A stretch of 64,000 nucleotides of DNA from Pandoraea terrae (GTDB lineage Bacteria; Pseudomonadota; Gammaproteobacteria; Burkholderiales; Burkholderiaceae). Under the pieces are notes generated by a model that had not been told where the DNA came from, ran no database searches, and saw only the letters and a program-made list of their open reading frames with translations. The stretch covers positions 392,897 through 456,896 of the forward strand of contig NZ_CABPRZ010000001.1 in NCBI RefSeq assembly GCF_902459695.1, in the 5' to 3' direction. Shown here piece by piece: positions 1-8,806 of this stretch (within the stretch, counting starts at the first letter, position 1; every line of letters starts with the position of its first letter). The translations under genes and the position numbers were made by a program.

Positions 1-409
1 GCAGCGCGAAATCGGCCCCCATTTCCGAAAGGCGCTCTGCCATGCTCAGGATCGGCGTGATGCCGATACCGCCTGCAAACAGGAGCGTGCGGGCCGCCGG
101 CGTGAGGGGAAAGTGATTGCGCGGTTCGCTGATCTCGATCACGTCGCCGGCATGGACGGCGTCATGCATCGCATGCGAGCCGCCGCGCGAATTCGGCTCA
201 CGCAGTACCGCGATGACATACCGGTGCCGCTCCCGCGGATGATTACATAGCGAATACTGGCGAATCAGTCCCGGCCGGATATAGACGTCGATATGCGCGC
301 CGGCGGAAAACCGGGGAAGCGCAGCGCCATCGGCAGCAGCCAATTCGTAGCTGAATATTCCTTCGGCTTCGCGCTGCTTGCGTACCACTTTGACGGTCAG
401 TTGATTCAT
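1..409 (-). CDS. PDR/VanB-family oxygenase reductase, 3' end outside window
   Basis: N-terminal 136 codons of an electron-transfer reductase that would pass electrons from NAD(P)H through FMN to a [2Fe-2S] domain and on to a partner oxygenase. The flavin-binding RQYSLCN motif and the nucleotide-binding GGIGITP motif are both visible; the C-terminal ferredoxin domain lies beyond the window edge. It starts at an ATG on the minus strand and is the third gene of an operon after the oxygenase-like gene and the glutathione S-transferase. The substrate cannot be read from this fragment. Confidence 0.85.
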   Translation of the reverse strand, partial: MNQLTVKVVRKQREAEGIFSYELAAADGAALPRFSAGAHIDVYIRPGLIRQYSLCNHPRERHRYVIAVLREPNSRGGSHAMHDAVHAGDVIEISEPRNHFPLTPAARTLLFAGGIGITPILSMAERLSEMGADFAL

Positions 410-447
410 GTCGATCTCTACTATTTCGGAATGGACGCCGCCCGAAT

Positions 448-1077
448 TCACACTTTCGGCGCGGGGATGCCGGGCATGCCGATGAAGTCCTTCAAGTGCC
501 GGACGCGATCGATCCAGCGTTGCAGCGCCGGAAAGTCATCACGCAGGATGCCGCCTTCATGCGAAAGGGCGGTATAGGGGAAGCAGGCGATATCGGCAAC
601 CGTCGGATGATCCGCCGCGAGCCAGAGTCGTCCTTCGCTCTCACGATGGGCAAGGTGATCGTCGATCAGCTTGAACACGGTGCGGGCGCCGTTTCTGGCG
701 GCATCGATATCCAGTGCGTAACCCAGCGCATCGTGCAGGCGGGCGGCCGCTGCAGTGCGAGTGATGTCGTCGGCGACGGCCAGCCATGCCATCACCTGCC
801 CCCGGGCTTCCGGGTCGATCGGAAACCAGGTGCACTCATCGTCGTATTTGCTCGCGAGGTAGACCAGAATCGCCTGCGCGTCGCGCAAGCGGTAGTCCCC
901 CTCGTCCAATACCGGCAGTTGCCCCCACGGATTGATGGCGAGAAATTTCTCGCTCTTGTGTTCGCGTCCCGGATAGAAATCCACGGTAACGGGTTCGTAC
1001 GGAACGCGGAGAAAGTGCATCAGCAGCCGGAGCTTGTAGCAATTGCCGGACAGCTCGAAGTCATAGAGTTTGATCAT
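448..1077 (-). CDS. glutathione S-transferase family protein
   Basis: 209-residue soluble protein with the usual two-domain GST layout. The N-terminal thioredoxin-like half contains NPWGQLPVL, the cis-proline glutathione-site motif, and the C-terminal helical half contains the HPTVADIACFPY N-capping box. It lies between an oxygenase-like gene and an oxygenase reductase and overlaps the former by 17 bp, so it is probably co-transcribed and may handle a product or intermediate of that pathway. The start chosen leaves a normal GST N-terminus (MIKLYDFELSGNCYKLRLL). Confidence 0.88.
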   Translation of the reverse strand: MIKLYDFELSGNCYKLRLLMHFLRVPYEPVTVDFYPGREHKSEKFLAINPWGQLPVLDEGDYRLRDAQAILVYLASKYDDECTWFPIDPEARGQVMAWLAVADDITRTAAAARLHDALGYALDIDAARNGARTVFKLIDDHLAHRESEGRLWLAADHPTVADIACFPYTALSHEGGILRDDFPALQRWIDRVRHLKDFIGMPGIPAPKV

Positions 1078-1963
1078 GGTTTGAGGCCTCGCTTTCATGG
1101 CGATGAACACCGTAGGTAATGCACTTTTCGCGTAACCAGCGCCGATAGGCGGTGGATAACGCATCGGCGCGGGTGGGTACTTCGATGCGCGTATCCAGAG
1201 GGATGCGCTTGGGACGATGACTTTCAAGAATCGGCTTGTCCTGACCGAAAATGAGTTGCATGAACGAAATCAGTTCTGCATCGCTGCTCACATCGTCGAA
1301 ATAGCCGAGCACGGAATAGACCAGGCATTGCTCGTCTGTCGTGGGTTGAACGCATAACAGAATGAAATCGAAGGCGGCCGGCCGTGCGGGCGACGACTTG
1401 TACAGCATCGTCGTAAAGGGTTGCATGACGCGATACGTGTATTCGACTTCAAAACCCCCATTGGCCGAGAGTGCGGCGCGGGGCTGCCAGAAACGGCAGT
1501 CGGTGGCCCAGAGTTCGTCGGTGTCCTGATTCCGGTTCACGTCATACCGCTTGACTTCGCTGTGCGCCTCTTGCCCCAGCCAACCGCTATGCACGTAAGG
1601 CAGGTGCGCCAGATCGAGGAAGTTCTCGACAACACGCAAGCCCGATGTCTTTACGCCGAGCGCGCCGCACGGCACGATGCGCCTGCCCGGCTGGTCGAAC
1701 TCGGGAATTGCGAACAGGGGCTTGCACGGCGATTTGAAACTCACCCAGATCAGCGTGTATCGTTCGCACGCGAAGATCGGACGGAGGTCGGTTTCGCGCG
1801 GCCCGTGCTGAACGCTTGCGCAGGGTTGTCCTGTTTCGTCGCGGAACAGGATGATTGGCGCGCCCAGCAATCGCGTGCGGGTCGTTGTCCCGGCAGACAG
1901 GCTTTGGCTGCTCGCTGCGACGAACCAATCGTCGGCAAGCGCGGGTTCGATGGCGGGAATCAT
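1061..1963 (-). CDS. VanA-like oxygenase subunit lacking the Rieske motif
   Basis: 300-residue protein resembling the alpha subunits of VanA/phthalate-type oxygenases. The mononuclear-iron site is intact: N114, D117, H120 and H125 in VVENFLDLAHLPYVH. The N-terminal domain begins normally (ADDWFVAASS, then a strand ending LFRDETGQP), but where the family has the CxH...CxxH Rieske [2Fe-2S] motif it runs directly from residue 50 into the later ERYTLIWV strand. It is about 50 residues shorter than usual, which matches the missing segment. I see no rest of the Rieske domain in the other frames, so this looks like an in-frame deletion. The neighbouring reductase and GST suggest it was once a working oxygenase operon. 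Confidence 0.75.
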   Translation of the reverse strand: MIPAIEPALADDWFVAASSQSLSAGTTTRTRLLGAPIILFRDETGQPCASVQHGPRETDLRPIFACERYTLIWVSFKSPCKPLFAIPEFDQPGRRIVPCGALGVKTSGLRVVENFLDLAHLPYVHSGWLGQEAHSEVKRYDVNRNQDTDELWATDCRFWQPRAALSANGGFEVEYTYRVMQPFTTMLYKSSPARPAAFDFILLCVQPTTDEQCLVYSVLGYFDDVSSDAELISFMQLIFGQDKPILESHRPKRIPLDTRIEVPTRADALSTAYRRWLREKCITYGVHRHESEASNHDQTL

Positions 1964-2228
1964 GGATAGGGCCCCCTTTTTACGCATATGGCGAACGCCA
2001 TGCGGGGCGACCCGACGCACGAATTTCGTGCCGATTGACCGGTCGCTCAATGTCCGATGACGTTGAGCGAACTTTAGGCTTTACCTGGCAGGCTGCTAAG
2101 GTGCACCGTAAGAACCAACGTTCCAATTCCGGAACACCTTCGGCTTCCGATCTGTGCGCAATGCAGCGCCGGGAGGGTTGGGTGGTTCCCCATTTCTCCC
2201 GGCGTGGCAATCGCCTCGCGGGCGACGG

Positions 2229-2576
2229 TTACTGTTCCGTACCCGTGATGAATACGGCGCCGTGGCGCTCGAGGGCGAACAGGATCAGCGTCGGCGTGTG
2301 GACCTCATGCGCCCGTTCCACGGCGTCGTCGAACGTGTCGAACTGCACCGCCCACGCCCCGTTGCGGACGTAGCAATGCGTGATCGTGTCCGTTTCCCGG
2401 TCGAATTCCTGTCCCAGGAACACTCCCTGCGTGTAGCACCACACCACGAACCCCTGAAATTCCGCCATCGGTGGCGGCCGGAATACTCTGGACCGCGAGT
2501 CGTTGCGGCCCATCTGACGCGCCACCGCACCCGTCATCCACCGCCCGAAACCGTCGTGTCGCCGAAAATGCTCCAT
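2229..2576 (-). CDS. small conserved-looking protein, function unknown
   Basis: 115-residue protein I do not recognise. It has a basic, arginine-rich N-terminus (residues 1-35) followed by an alternating hydrophobic part that could form a small alpha/beta domain. A strong ribosome binding site (GGGAGGAA, 7 nt before the ATG) decides the start. It is separated from both neighbouring operons by more than 200 bp and so is probably transcribed alone. There is no signal peptide or membrane segment. Confidence 0.6.
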   Translation of the reverse strand: MEHFRRHDGFGRWMTGAVARQMGRNDSRSRVFRPPPMAEFQGFVVWCYTQGVFLGQEFDRETDTITHCYVRNGAWAVQFDTFDDAVERAHEVHTPTLILFALERHGAVFITGTEQ

Positions 2577-2805
2577 CGCCTTGTTCCTCCCGTCAGTGAA
2601 CGCCGCGTAAACACGCTGCGGCGATACCGATAGTGAGGACGGCGGCGCGGCTTGGCTATCAGCAGATTCCGAAACGTGGCGGGAAATTCGCCCAACGATG
2701 GGGCATGCGCCGCCAGGCGCCTCCACGCCGAATCGCGGTGACGCGCGATTGCCGGCCACCGGATCGGGGATGCAGGAGGGCTGGCAGCGCCGTCGGAGAA
2801 GACGT

Positions 2806-3849
2806 TCAGGCCCGACCGCTGCGATACACGGCTTGCGGTGTCCGGCCGGCGAGCGCATCGAGCAGATTGGTCGTGGCGAGCGTGGCCATGGCGTGGCGCG
2901 TCTCGACGGTCGCCGAGCCGATATGGGGCAGGGCGGTGACGCGCGGATGCGTGCGAAGCGGCGAGTCGAGCGGGAGCGGCTCGGTTGCGAAAACGTCGAG
3001 GCCGGCGGCGCGCAAATGTCCGCTGTCCAGCGCCTGCAGCAATGCGTCCTCCTGCACCAGCCCGCCGCGTGCGCCATTGATGAAGATCGCGCCGGGCCGC
3101 ATGCGGGCGAATTGCGCGGGGCCGATCATGCCGGCCGTCGCGGCCGACAACGGCAGCACGAGCGCGACGATGTCGGCGCCCGCGAGCAAGTCGTCGAATG
3201 CGGCGTAGGTGGCGCGGCCGGCGAGCTCGGGCGCCTGCTCGCCGAGATCGACCGGCCGGCGCGCGTGATAGAGCACCGGCATGCCGAAGCCGAGTGCGGC
3301 GCGGCGCGCGACTGCCTGGCCGATGCGGCCGAAGCCGACGATGCCGAGCGTCTTGCCATGGACATCCCAACCGAAATGGTCCTCGCCGATGTTTTTCGTC
3401 CAGTGGCCGTCGCGCACCAGGTTCGCGAGCTCCACCATCCGGCGGCTCGCAGCGATGACAAGGCCAAAGATGGTGTCGGCGGTCGTCTCGGTGAGCACAC
3501 CGGGCGTATGGCACAACGTGATGCCGCGCGACTGGAGGGCCGTGAGCGGGTAGTTGTCCACGCCGACCGACACGCTGGAGATGACTTGCAGGCGAGGCGC
3601 GCGCGCGAGCATCGCATCGTCGACGGGATAGCTCGAGCCGATCATGCCATCCGCGTCGGCCAGCGCCGCGTCGAACGCGGCACGCTGTGCCGGGACGCGC
3701 GGATTGGCGACGATCACGTCGTGCGCGTCCTGAAGGCGGCGAAGTTGGTCTTCCGGCAATTCCCGGAAGACGAGCACGCGGCGGCGCGCCGTACCGGCGG
3801 CGGTGGCGGTGGCAGGCGTGGCGGGTGTGGGTTCGGTGTGGGGGGTCAT
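2806..3849 (-). CDS. kguD: D-2-hydroxyacid dehydrogenase, probable 2-ketogluconate-6-phosphate reductase
   Basis: 347 residues, D-isomer-specific 2-hydroxyacid dehydrogenase family. The NAD(P)-binding motif GFGRIG is at 172-177 and the catalytic trio at R261, E290 and H309 (in GARGG, FATEP and LPHIGSA). By itself this could be a glyoxylate or 2-ketogluconate reductase. Its place after an epimerase-like gene and a PfkB kinase, under a PtxS-like regulator, points to KguD, which reduces 2-keto-6-phosphogluconate to 6-phosphogluconate. The start overlaps the kinase stop (ATGA). About 20 residues of Pro/Ala/Thr-rich leader precede the fold. Confidence 0.82.
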   Translation of the reverse strand: MTPHTEPTPATPATATAAGTARRRVLVFRELPEDQLRRLQDAHDVIVANPRVPAQRAAFDAALADADGMIGSSYPVDDAMLARAPRLQVISSVSVGVDNYPLTALQSRGITLCHTPGVLTETTADTIFGLVIAASRRMVELANLVRDGHWTKNIGEDHFGWDVHGKTLGIVGFGRIGQAVARRAALGFGMPVLYHARRPVDLGEQAPELAGRATYAAFDDLLAGADIVALVLPLSAATAGMIGPAQFARMRPGAIFINGARGGLVQEDALLQALDSGHLRAAGLDVFATEPLPLDSPLRTHPRVTALPHIGSATVETRHAMATLATTNLLDALAGRTPQAVYRSGRA

Positions 3850-4823
3850 AGTCCTGCTGCATCCAGTTGCGTGCGTGTCGGCAGGCCTTCCGTGTCGCCC
3901 AGGACCTGTACCGCACGCGCGCCGATCCAGGTGCCGCGGCGCACCGCGTCGGCCACCGGCAGGCCCTCGAGCAGACCGCTGATGACGCCGGCGGCAAAGC
4001 CGTCGCCCGCGCCGACCGTATCGACGACCGTCTCGACCGGAAAACCCGCAACCTGTCCGCAGACGCCCCGTCCGGCGTGTACGCCTTCGTAATATGCCCC
4101 GTCCGCCCCAAGTTTGACGACCACGAGCTTCGCGCCACGGTCGAGATAAAACCGGGCGACGCCCTGTGCAGTCGTTTGTCCTGTCAGGAATTCGCCCTCG
4201 GCCAGACCGGGCAGCACCCAGTCGGCGTGCCGCGCAAGGTCATTGAGCGTGTCGCGCATCAAGTCAGGCGTGGCCCAGAGGGTCGGCCGAAGATTCGGAT
4301 CGAACGAAATCGTGCGGCCTGCAGCGCGCATCGTATCCAGTGTCTTGCGTGCGGCGGCCAGCGTTTGCGCCGACAGGGCGGGAAATACCCCGGTTGCATG
4401 CAGATGGCGGGCGGACTGCAGCCAGGGCACGTCGATGTCGTCCGGGCCGAGTTGGCTCGCGGCCGAGCCCTTGCGATGGTATTCGACAGGCGGATCGCTG
4501 CCGTCCATCACGCGCCCCTTGAACTGAAAGCCCGTGCGTTGCGTGGCGTCACATATCACATGCGAACAGTCGATGCCTTCGCCCTGCATCGCCGCGAGCA
4601 GGTAACGGCCCATCGAGTCAGTGCCGAGACGGCTGGCCCAGCCCACCCGCAGGCCCAGGCGCGACAGGCCGATCGCGACATTGGTCTCGGCGCCTGCGGT
4701 GCGCTTGTGGAACGTGTGCACGTCTTCGATGGCGCCGGGCGTGTCGGCCACGAGCAGCATCATCGCTTCGCCGAACGTGACGACGTCAAGGGCGGCGTTG
4801 GCCTGCTGAGGAACTGAGGTCAT
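3846..4823 (-). CDS. kguK: PfkB-family sugar-acid kinase, probable 2-ketogluconate kinase
   Basis: 325 residues, ribokinase/PfkB fold. The N-terminal glycine-rich motif (AGAETNVA, about 43-50) and the C-terminal signature DTVGAGDGFAAG with catalytic base D274 are present. KDG kinases and 2-ketogluconate kinases belong to the same subfamily. The kguE-kguK-kguD order and PtxS-type operators favour phosphorylation of 2-ketogluconate at C6. It overlaps kguD by 4 bp. The ribosome binding site is weak, suggesting coupling to upstream translation. Confidence 0.82.
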   Translation of the reverse strand: MTSVPQQANAALDVVTFGEAMMLLVADTPGAIEDVHTFHKRTAGAETNVAIGLSRLGLRVGWASRLGTDSMGRYLLAAMQGEGIDCSHVICDATQRTGFQFKGRVMDGSDPPVEYHRKGSAASQLGPDDIDVPWLQSARHLHATGVFPALSAQTLAAARKTLDTMRAAGRTISFDPNLRPTLWATPDLMRDTLNDLARHADWVLPGLAEGEFLTGQTTAQGVARFYLDRGAKLVVVKLGADGAYYEGVHAGRGVCGQVAGFPVETVVDTVGAGDGFAAGVISGLLEGLPVADAVRRGTWIGARAVQVLGDTEGLPTRTQLDAAGL

Positions 4824-4848
4824 GCGGAAATCTCTGAAAAAATGGGGC

Positions 4849-5646
4849 TCAGGTGGATGCGGGTACGTCGCGGCACTCGGCCGACAGCCGCCGCAACGCC
4901 TGAATCTGTGCGGCGGTCACCTCATGAAGATCGTCGCCGACGAGCGGGTATTCGATGGCCCACGGCACATCGGGCGGCATATGCTGCGCGATCGTGCGGT
5001 AAGGCGCGAGCGAGTCGGCCAGCGGCACCGCGATCCATTTGTGCGGCAGCCGTTGCACCCCCTTGCAGTGCAGGTAGACGACCCGGCTGCCGAACACTTC
5101 GGCGGCCACGAGCGGGTCCTCGCCCACGAAATGCCAGTTGCCCATGTCGAAGGTCATGCCCGGCGACAGGCCGGCAAGTGCCGCGGCGGCGAAGAAGCGG
5201 CGCAGCACGCCGATCGTGCCGGCGCGCGCCGTCTGGTCGTTTTCGATGACGAGTTCAGCCGACTGTGCCACGAGACGTTCGCGCAATTCGCCCAGCGTGG
5301 CCGCGGAGGCCCGCTGGAATCCGCCGATCGACATCTTGAACCGGGAAGCGCCGAGCGTTTTGGCATGACGGATCGCCTCGTCGAGCGCTGCGGTGTCGAG
5401 CGTACCGTCAGGGCGCCATAATCCGCGCGGGCTCGAGTACACCAGCGACAGGCCGAGCTCGCGCGCGGCGTCGGCAATGGCCGGCAGTTCGGTCGCGGGG
5501 TCGCGCAGCAGTTCCGCGCGGACTTCCACGCCGTTTGCGCCGGCTGCGTGCGACAGGTGCGTGAAATACAACTGGCCATGCCGCATCACCTCTGCCGCGC
5601 CGAACGCGGTCAGGGAGATCAGGATCGGGGAGTGTTGGGTTGTCAT
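4849..5646 (-). CDS. kguE: TIM-barrel sugar phosphate isomerase/epimerase family protein
   Basis: 265 residues, xylose isomerase-like TIM barrel (AP endonuclease 2 family). Metal-binding-type motifs are seen in [16 protein letters not shown] and the terminal WAIEYPL. KguE proteins of known 2-ketogluconate operons belong to this fold and their exact reaction is not well defined. It overlaps the ATP-binding gene upstream by 4 bp (ATGA), which links the catabolic genes translationally to the transporter genes. Confidence 0.78.
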   Translation of the reverse strand: MTTQHSPILISLTAFGAAEVMRHGQLYFTHLSHAAGANGVEVRAELLRDPATELPAIADAARELGLSLVYSSPRGLWRPDGTLDTAALDEAIRHAKTLGASRFKMSIGGFQRASAATLGELRERLVAQSAELVIENDQTARAGTIGVLRRFFAAAALAGLSPGMTFDMGNWHFVGEDPLVAAEVFGSRVVYLHCKGVQRLPHKWIAVPLADSLAPYRTIAQHMPPDVPWAIEYPLVGDDLHEVTAAQIQALRRLSAECRDVPAST

Positions 5647-6428
5647 TGCGCGACCGCCTGGTGATGTGAGCTGAGGATCTGTCCGAGGAAATTGCGCGTC
5701 TTCTCATGTGCCGGCTGGCTGAAGAACTGCGCGGGCGGCGCTTCTTCGACGATCTTGCCATCCGCCATGAAGATCACACGGTCGGCAACGCTGCGCGCAA
5801 AGCCCATTTCATGGGTCACGCAAAGCATCGTCATGCCGTCCTCGGCGAGGCTGATCATGGTGTCGAGCACCTCCTTGACCATCTCCGGGTCCAGGGCCGA
5901 GGTGGGCTCGTCGAACAGCATCACACGCGGCGTCATGCACAGTGCCCGGGCGATGGCCACGCGCTGCTGTTGGCCGCCCGAGAGCTGGCTCGGATACTTG
6001 TTCGCCTGCTCCGGGATGCGCACGCGCTTCAGGTATTTCATTGCGATCGCTTCAGCCTCGTCCTTCGACAGGCCACGCGAACGCATCGGCGCGAGCGTGC
6101 AGTTCTGCAGGATCGTCAGGTGCGGGAACAGGTTGAACTGCTGGAACACCATGCCGACTTCCTGCCGCACCGAATCGACATTCTTGCCGCCGGCAGTCAA
6201 TTCGATGCCGTCGACGACGATGCGGCCTTTCTGCACGGCTTCGAGCCGGTTGATGCAACGAATCAGCGTCGATTTGCCGGAGCCCGACGGACCGCAGATC
6301 ACGATGCGCTCACCGGCCTTTACGGTCAGGTTGATGTCGGTAAGCACCTGGAAATGGCCGTACCACTTCTCCACATGTTCCATGTGGATGATGGTGTCGC
6401 TGGCCGGAGCGTGTTGGGTATCCGTCAT
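5643..6428 (-). CDS. ABC transporter ATP-binding protein, polar amino acid type
   Basis: 261 residues, GlnQ/HisP-like ATPase on the cytoplasmic face. Walker [10 protein letters not shown] is at 46-54, followed by the LSGGQQQR signature and Walker [13 protein letters not shown]. It would energise the two permeases encoded upstream. The family normally imports amino acids, but the ATGA overlap with kguE and the shared regulator suggest a sugar acid, possibly 2-ketogluconate. I chose the second of two nearby ATG codons because it removes a short unrelated leader. Confidence 0.88.
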   Translation of the reverse strand: MTDTQHAPASDTIIHMEHVEKWYGHFQVLTDINLTVKAGERIVICGPSGSGKSTLIRCINRLEAVQKGRIVVDGIELTAGGKNVDSVRQEVGMVFQQFNLFPHLTILQNCTLAPMRSRGLSKDEAEAIAMKYLKRVRIPEQANKYPSQLSGGQQQRVAIARALCMTPRVMLFDEPTSALDPEMVKEVLDTMISLAEDGMTMLCVTHEMGFARSVADRVIFMADGKIVEEAPPAQFFSQPAHEKTRNFLGQILSSHHQAVAQ

Positions 6429-6453
6429 GATGGCATCCATTCGGTCTGACGCG

Positions 6454-7254
6454 TTACTGCATTTTCGGCAGGTCGGTGTCGAGCCACTTGTGATACAGCT
6501 TGTTGAGCTCGCCATTGGCCGTGTTGCGTGCGACGAAGTCGTTCACCGTCTTGAGCAGTTCCGGCTGGTTGGGGCGCATGGCGATGCCCATCGATTGCTG
6601 CAGCAGGTTGAACTTGGCCTCATAGGCGTTCGGGGCGCGCTTCTTGATCTGGCTCGCGACGGTAACCGAGCAGCCGATGGCATCGACCTGGCCCGACAGC
6701 AGCGCCTGCATGGCGGAGGCGTCATCGTCGAAACGGCGGATTTCAGTGCCTTCCGGCGCGCTCCGGGTGACGGCGACGTCCTGCGTGGACGCCCGGGCAA
6801 CGCCGACGCGCAGCCCCTTCAGATCGGCAGCCGACTTCAGGTTGGCGCCCGCCTTGCCGAGGAGCACGATCGTGGCGGCGGCGTACGGTTGCGAAAACTG
6901 GACCTGCTTGGCGCGCTCGGGCGTGATGGCGAGCGACGCCACGAGCAGGTCAACCTTGTTCGTCAACAGGAAGGGGATGCGGTTCGGGCCGGTGACGGGC
7001 ACGATGTTCGCCTTCACGCCGAGGTCCTTCGCCAGCAGTCGGGCGACGTCGGCGTCGTAGCCGTCGGGCTGGTTCTGTGCGTTGGTGGTGCCGTACGGCG
7101 GGAAGTCGACCAGCATGCCGATCGTGATCTCGCCTTTCTTCTTGATGTCGGCGACGCTTTGCGCCCAGGCGTTGGGCGCGAGCGCGCCCAGGCTGGCGGC
7201 GAGTCCGGCGGCGGCGAGGCCGAGGGTCAGCGTACGGCGGGTGATATTGGGCAT
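6454..7254 (-). CDS. periplasmic solute-binding protein of the ABC transporter
   Basis: 266 residues, family 3 (polar amino acid type) binding protein. A cleavable signal peptide with an RR pair ([15 protein letters not shown]) ends at about AWAQ. The mature part carries the characteristic [15 protein letters not shown] start and the [15 protein letters not shown] segment. AGGAGA six bases before the ATG fixes the start. It lies between the permease and ATPase genes of the same operon; ligand identity is inferred only from the kgu context. Confidence 0.9.
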   Translation of the reverse strand: MPNITRRTLTLGLAAAGLAASLGALAPNAWAQSVADIKKKGEITIGMLVDFPPYGTTNAQNQPDGYDADVARLLAKDLGVKANIVPVTGPNRIPFLLTNKVDLLVASLAITPERAKQVQFSQPYAAATIVLLGKAGANLKSAADLKGLRVGVARASTQDVAVTRSAPEGTEIRRFDDDASAMQALLSGQVDAIGCSVTVASQIKKRAPNAYEAKFNLLQQSMGIAMRPNQPELLKTVNDFVARNTANGELNKLYHKWLDTDLPKMQ

Positions 7255-7326
7255 CTTTTGTCTCCTGCGAAAGCGACGGTTGCGTTTCTTATCGGTCAAA
7301 TCAAATGGCAAAGCACGGCAAAAACG

Positions 7327-7980
7327 TCAACGGGCCAGCGCGGCGGCCTGGCGGCGCTCCATACGCGCTGCCAGCAGCGAGAGCGGCCAGCACAGCACGA
7401 AATAGACGGCCGCGACGACCGAGAACACAAGCAGCGGTTCGAAGGTCGCGTTGTTGATGATCTGGCCCGCGCGCGTGACTTCCGTAAATCCGATGATTGC
7501 CGCGAGCGACGTGCCCTTGATGATCTGCACCAGATAGCCGACGGTCGGCGGCACCGCGATCTTGAAGGCCTGGGGCAGAATGACATCGCGCATGCGGTCG
7601 ACGTACGACAGCGACAGCGCCTGCGCGGCTTCCCACTGGCCGCGCGGGATGGCTTCAATGCAACCGCGCCAGATTTCGCCAAGAAACGCGGCGCTGTTGA
7701 AAATCAGCGCGGCGCCGGCGGCCACCCACGGGTTGATCTCCAGGCCGAACACGGGCGCGCCGAAGAAGATCAGGAACAACTGCAGCAGCAGCGGGGTGCC
7801 CTGGAACAGCTTGATGAATCCCGTGGCGAGCCGGCGCGGCCACGCCGCTTCAGCGGTGCGGGAGAGCGCGACGACGAGCCCGAGCAGGCTGCCGCCGACG
7901 AATGCGATGACCGACAGCGCCAACGTCCACTTGGCGGCTTCGACGATGAACCAGAGTTCGGGGTATCCGAAGGAACGCAT
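7327..7980 (-). CDS. ABC transporter permease, polar amino acid type
   Basis: 217 residues, HisMQ-type permease with about five membrane segments. The cytoplasmic EAA loop begins near EIWRGCIEAIPRGQWEAAQA, the contact site for the ATPase. GAGGAG lies eight bases before the ATG. It pairs with the next permease upstream to form the channel of one importer. Confidence 0.9.
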   Translation of the reverse strand: MRSFGYPELWFIVEAAKWTLALSVIAFVGGSLLGLVVALSRTAEAAWPRRLATGFIKLFQGTPLLLQLFLIFFGAPVFGLEINPWVAAGAALIFNSAAFLGEIWRGCIEAIPRGQWEAAQALSLSYVDRMRDVILPQAFKIAVPPTVGYLVQIIKGTSLAAIIGFTEVTRAGQIINNATFEPLLVFSVVAAVYFVLCWPLSLLAARMERRQAAALAR

Positions 7981-7990
7981 GGGGAACTCC

Positions 7991-8662
7991 TCAGCGGCGG
8001 TCGGGGTAGTTGAGGCCCCACTGATACACGAGGCGGAAAACGGCGGAGAACGCCAGCGACAGCAGCAGATAGATCAACGCGACGACGATGTAGACCTCGA
8101 AACTGCGGAAGGTCTGCGACTGGATGTTGGCCGCGACCGACGTCAGATCGTCGGCGGAAATCACGGAAACCACCGCGGAGGACAGCATCAGAAGGATGAA
8201 CTGGCTCGTCAGCGCCGGATAGACGGCCTTGAGCGCCGGCTTGAGCACCACGAAGCGGAAGATTTCCCAGCGCTTGAGGTTGAGCGCCAGACCGGCCTCG
8301 ATTTGCCCCTTCGGGATGGCTTCGATGCCGGCGCGGATGATTTCCGTGGCGTAGGCGCCGAGATTGACGACCATCGCCGTCAGCGCGGCAGTGTGCGGCG
8401 TCCAGCGCAGGCCGATCGCGGGCAGCGCGAAGAAAAAGAAGAACAGCTGCACGAGAAACGGCGTATTCCGGATGATCTCGATGTACGTGTTCACGACGAA
8501 GCGCACGGGCGCCGGGCCGGACGTCTTGCCCCACGCGCACAGGACCGCCACGCACAGGCCGATCGCCATCGCCGAGAACGACAATTGAATCGTGATCCAG
8601 GTGCCCTTGAGCAAGAGCGGCCAGGCGGCGAAGACGTCGCCGAATTGAAACGTATAGTTCAC
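7991..8662 (-). CDS. ABC transporter permease, polar amino acid type
   Basis: 223 residues, HisMQ-type inner-membrane permease and first gene of the transporter-kgu operon. The EAA-loop motif is visible as EIIRAGIEAIPKGQIEAGLA. It starts with GTG preceded by GAGGAT. The upstream 144 bp hold a PtxS-type operator, so expression of all seven genes down to kguD is probably controlled here. Confidence 0.9.
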   Translation of the reverse strand: MNYTFQFGDVFAAWPLLLKGTWITIQLSFSAMAIGLCVAVLCAWGKTSGPAPVRFVVNTYIEIIRNTPFLVQLFFFFFALPAIGLRWTPHTAALTAMVVNLGAYATEIIRAGIEAIPKGQIEAGLALNLKRWEIFRFVVLKPALKAVYPALTSQFILLMLSSAVVSVISADDLTSVAANIQSQTFRSFEVYIVVALIYLLLSLAFSAVFRLVYQWGLNYPDRR

Positions 8663-8737
8663 TTTTTATCCTCGTGCGCGCCAACCGCGTTCCGATCGCG
8701 AAAGGTGTGCAACGCTGTCTCCGAAGTTCGCAGTTTA

Positions 8738-8751
8738 AGAAACCGATTTCA
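8738..8751. promoter_or_regulatory. PtxS-type operator in front of the transporter-kgu operon
   Basis: The 14 bases AGAAACCGATTTCA match the PtxS palindrome TGAAACCGGTTTCA, as I recall it from Pseudomonas, at 12 of 14 positions. It lies 76 bp upstream of the first permease start, a normal place for LacI-family repression relieved by 2-ketogluconate. Confidence 0.7.
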
Positions 8752-8806
8752 GAATACGATTCGGACTAACCCTAAGCTGGCATCCGGCCACGGTTTCCAG
8801 CGGTTT

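Noticed and set aside
293..577. Plus-strand open frame over the start of the reductase and GST genes
   Set aside because: It is antisense to two well-supported genes and has no recognisable motif.
2534..4138. Long minus-strand open frame of 534 codons across kguD and kguK
   Set aside because: It is an out-of-phase shadow in GC-rich DNA; its Arg/Ala/Pro-rich product lacks any domain, while the overlapping frames encode clear enzymes.
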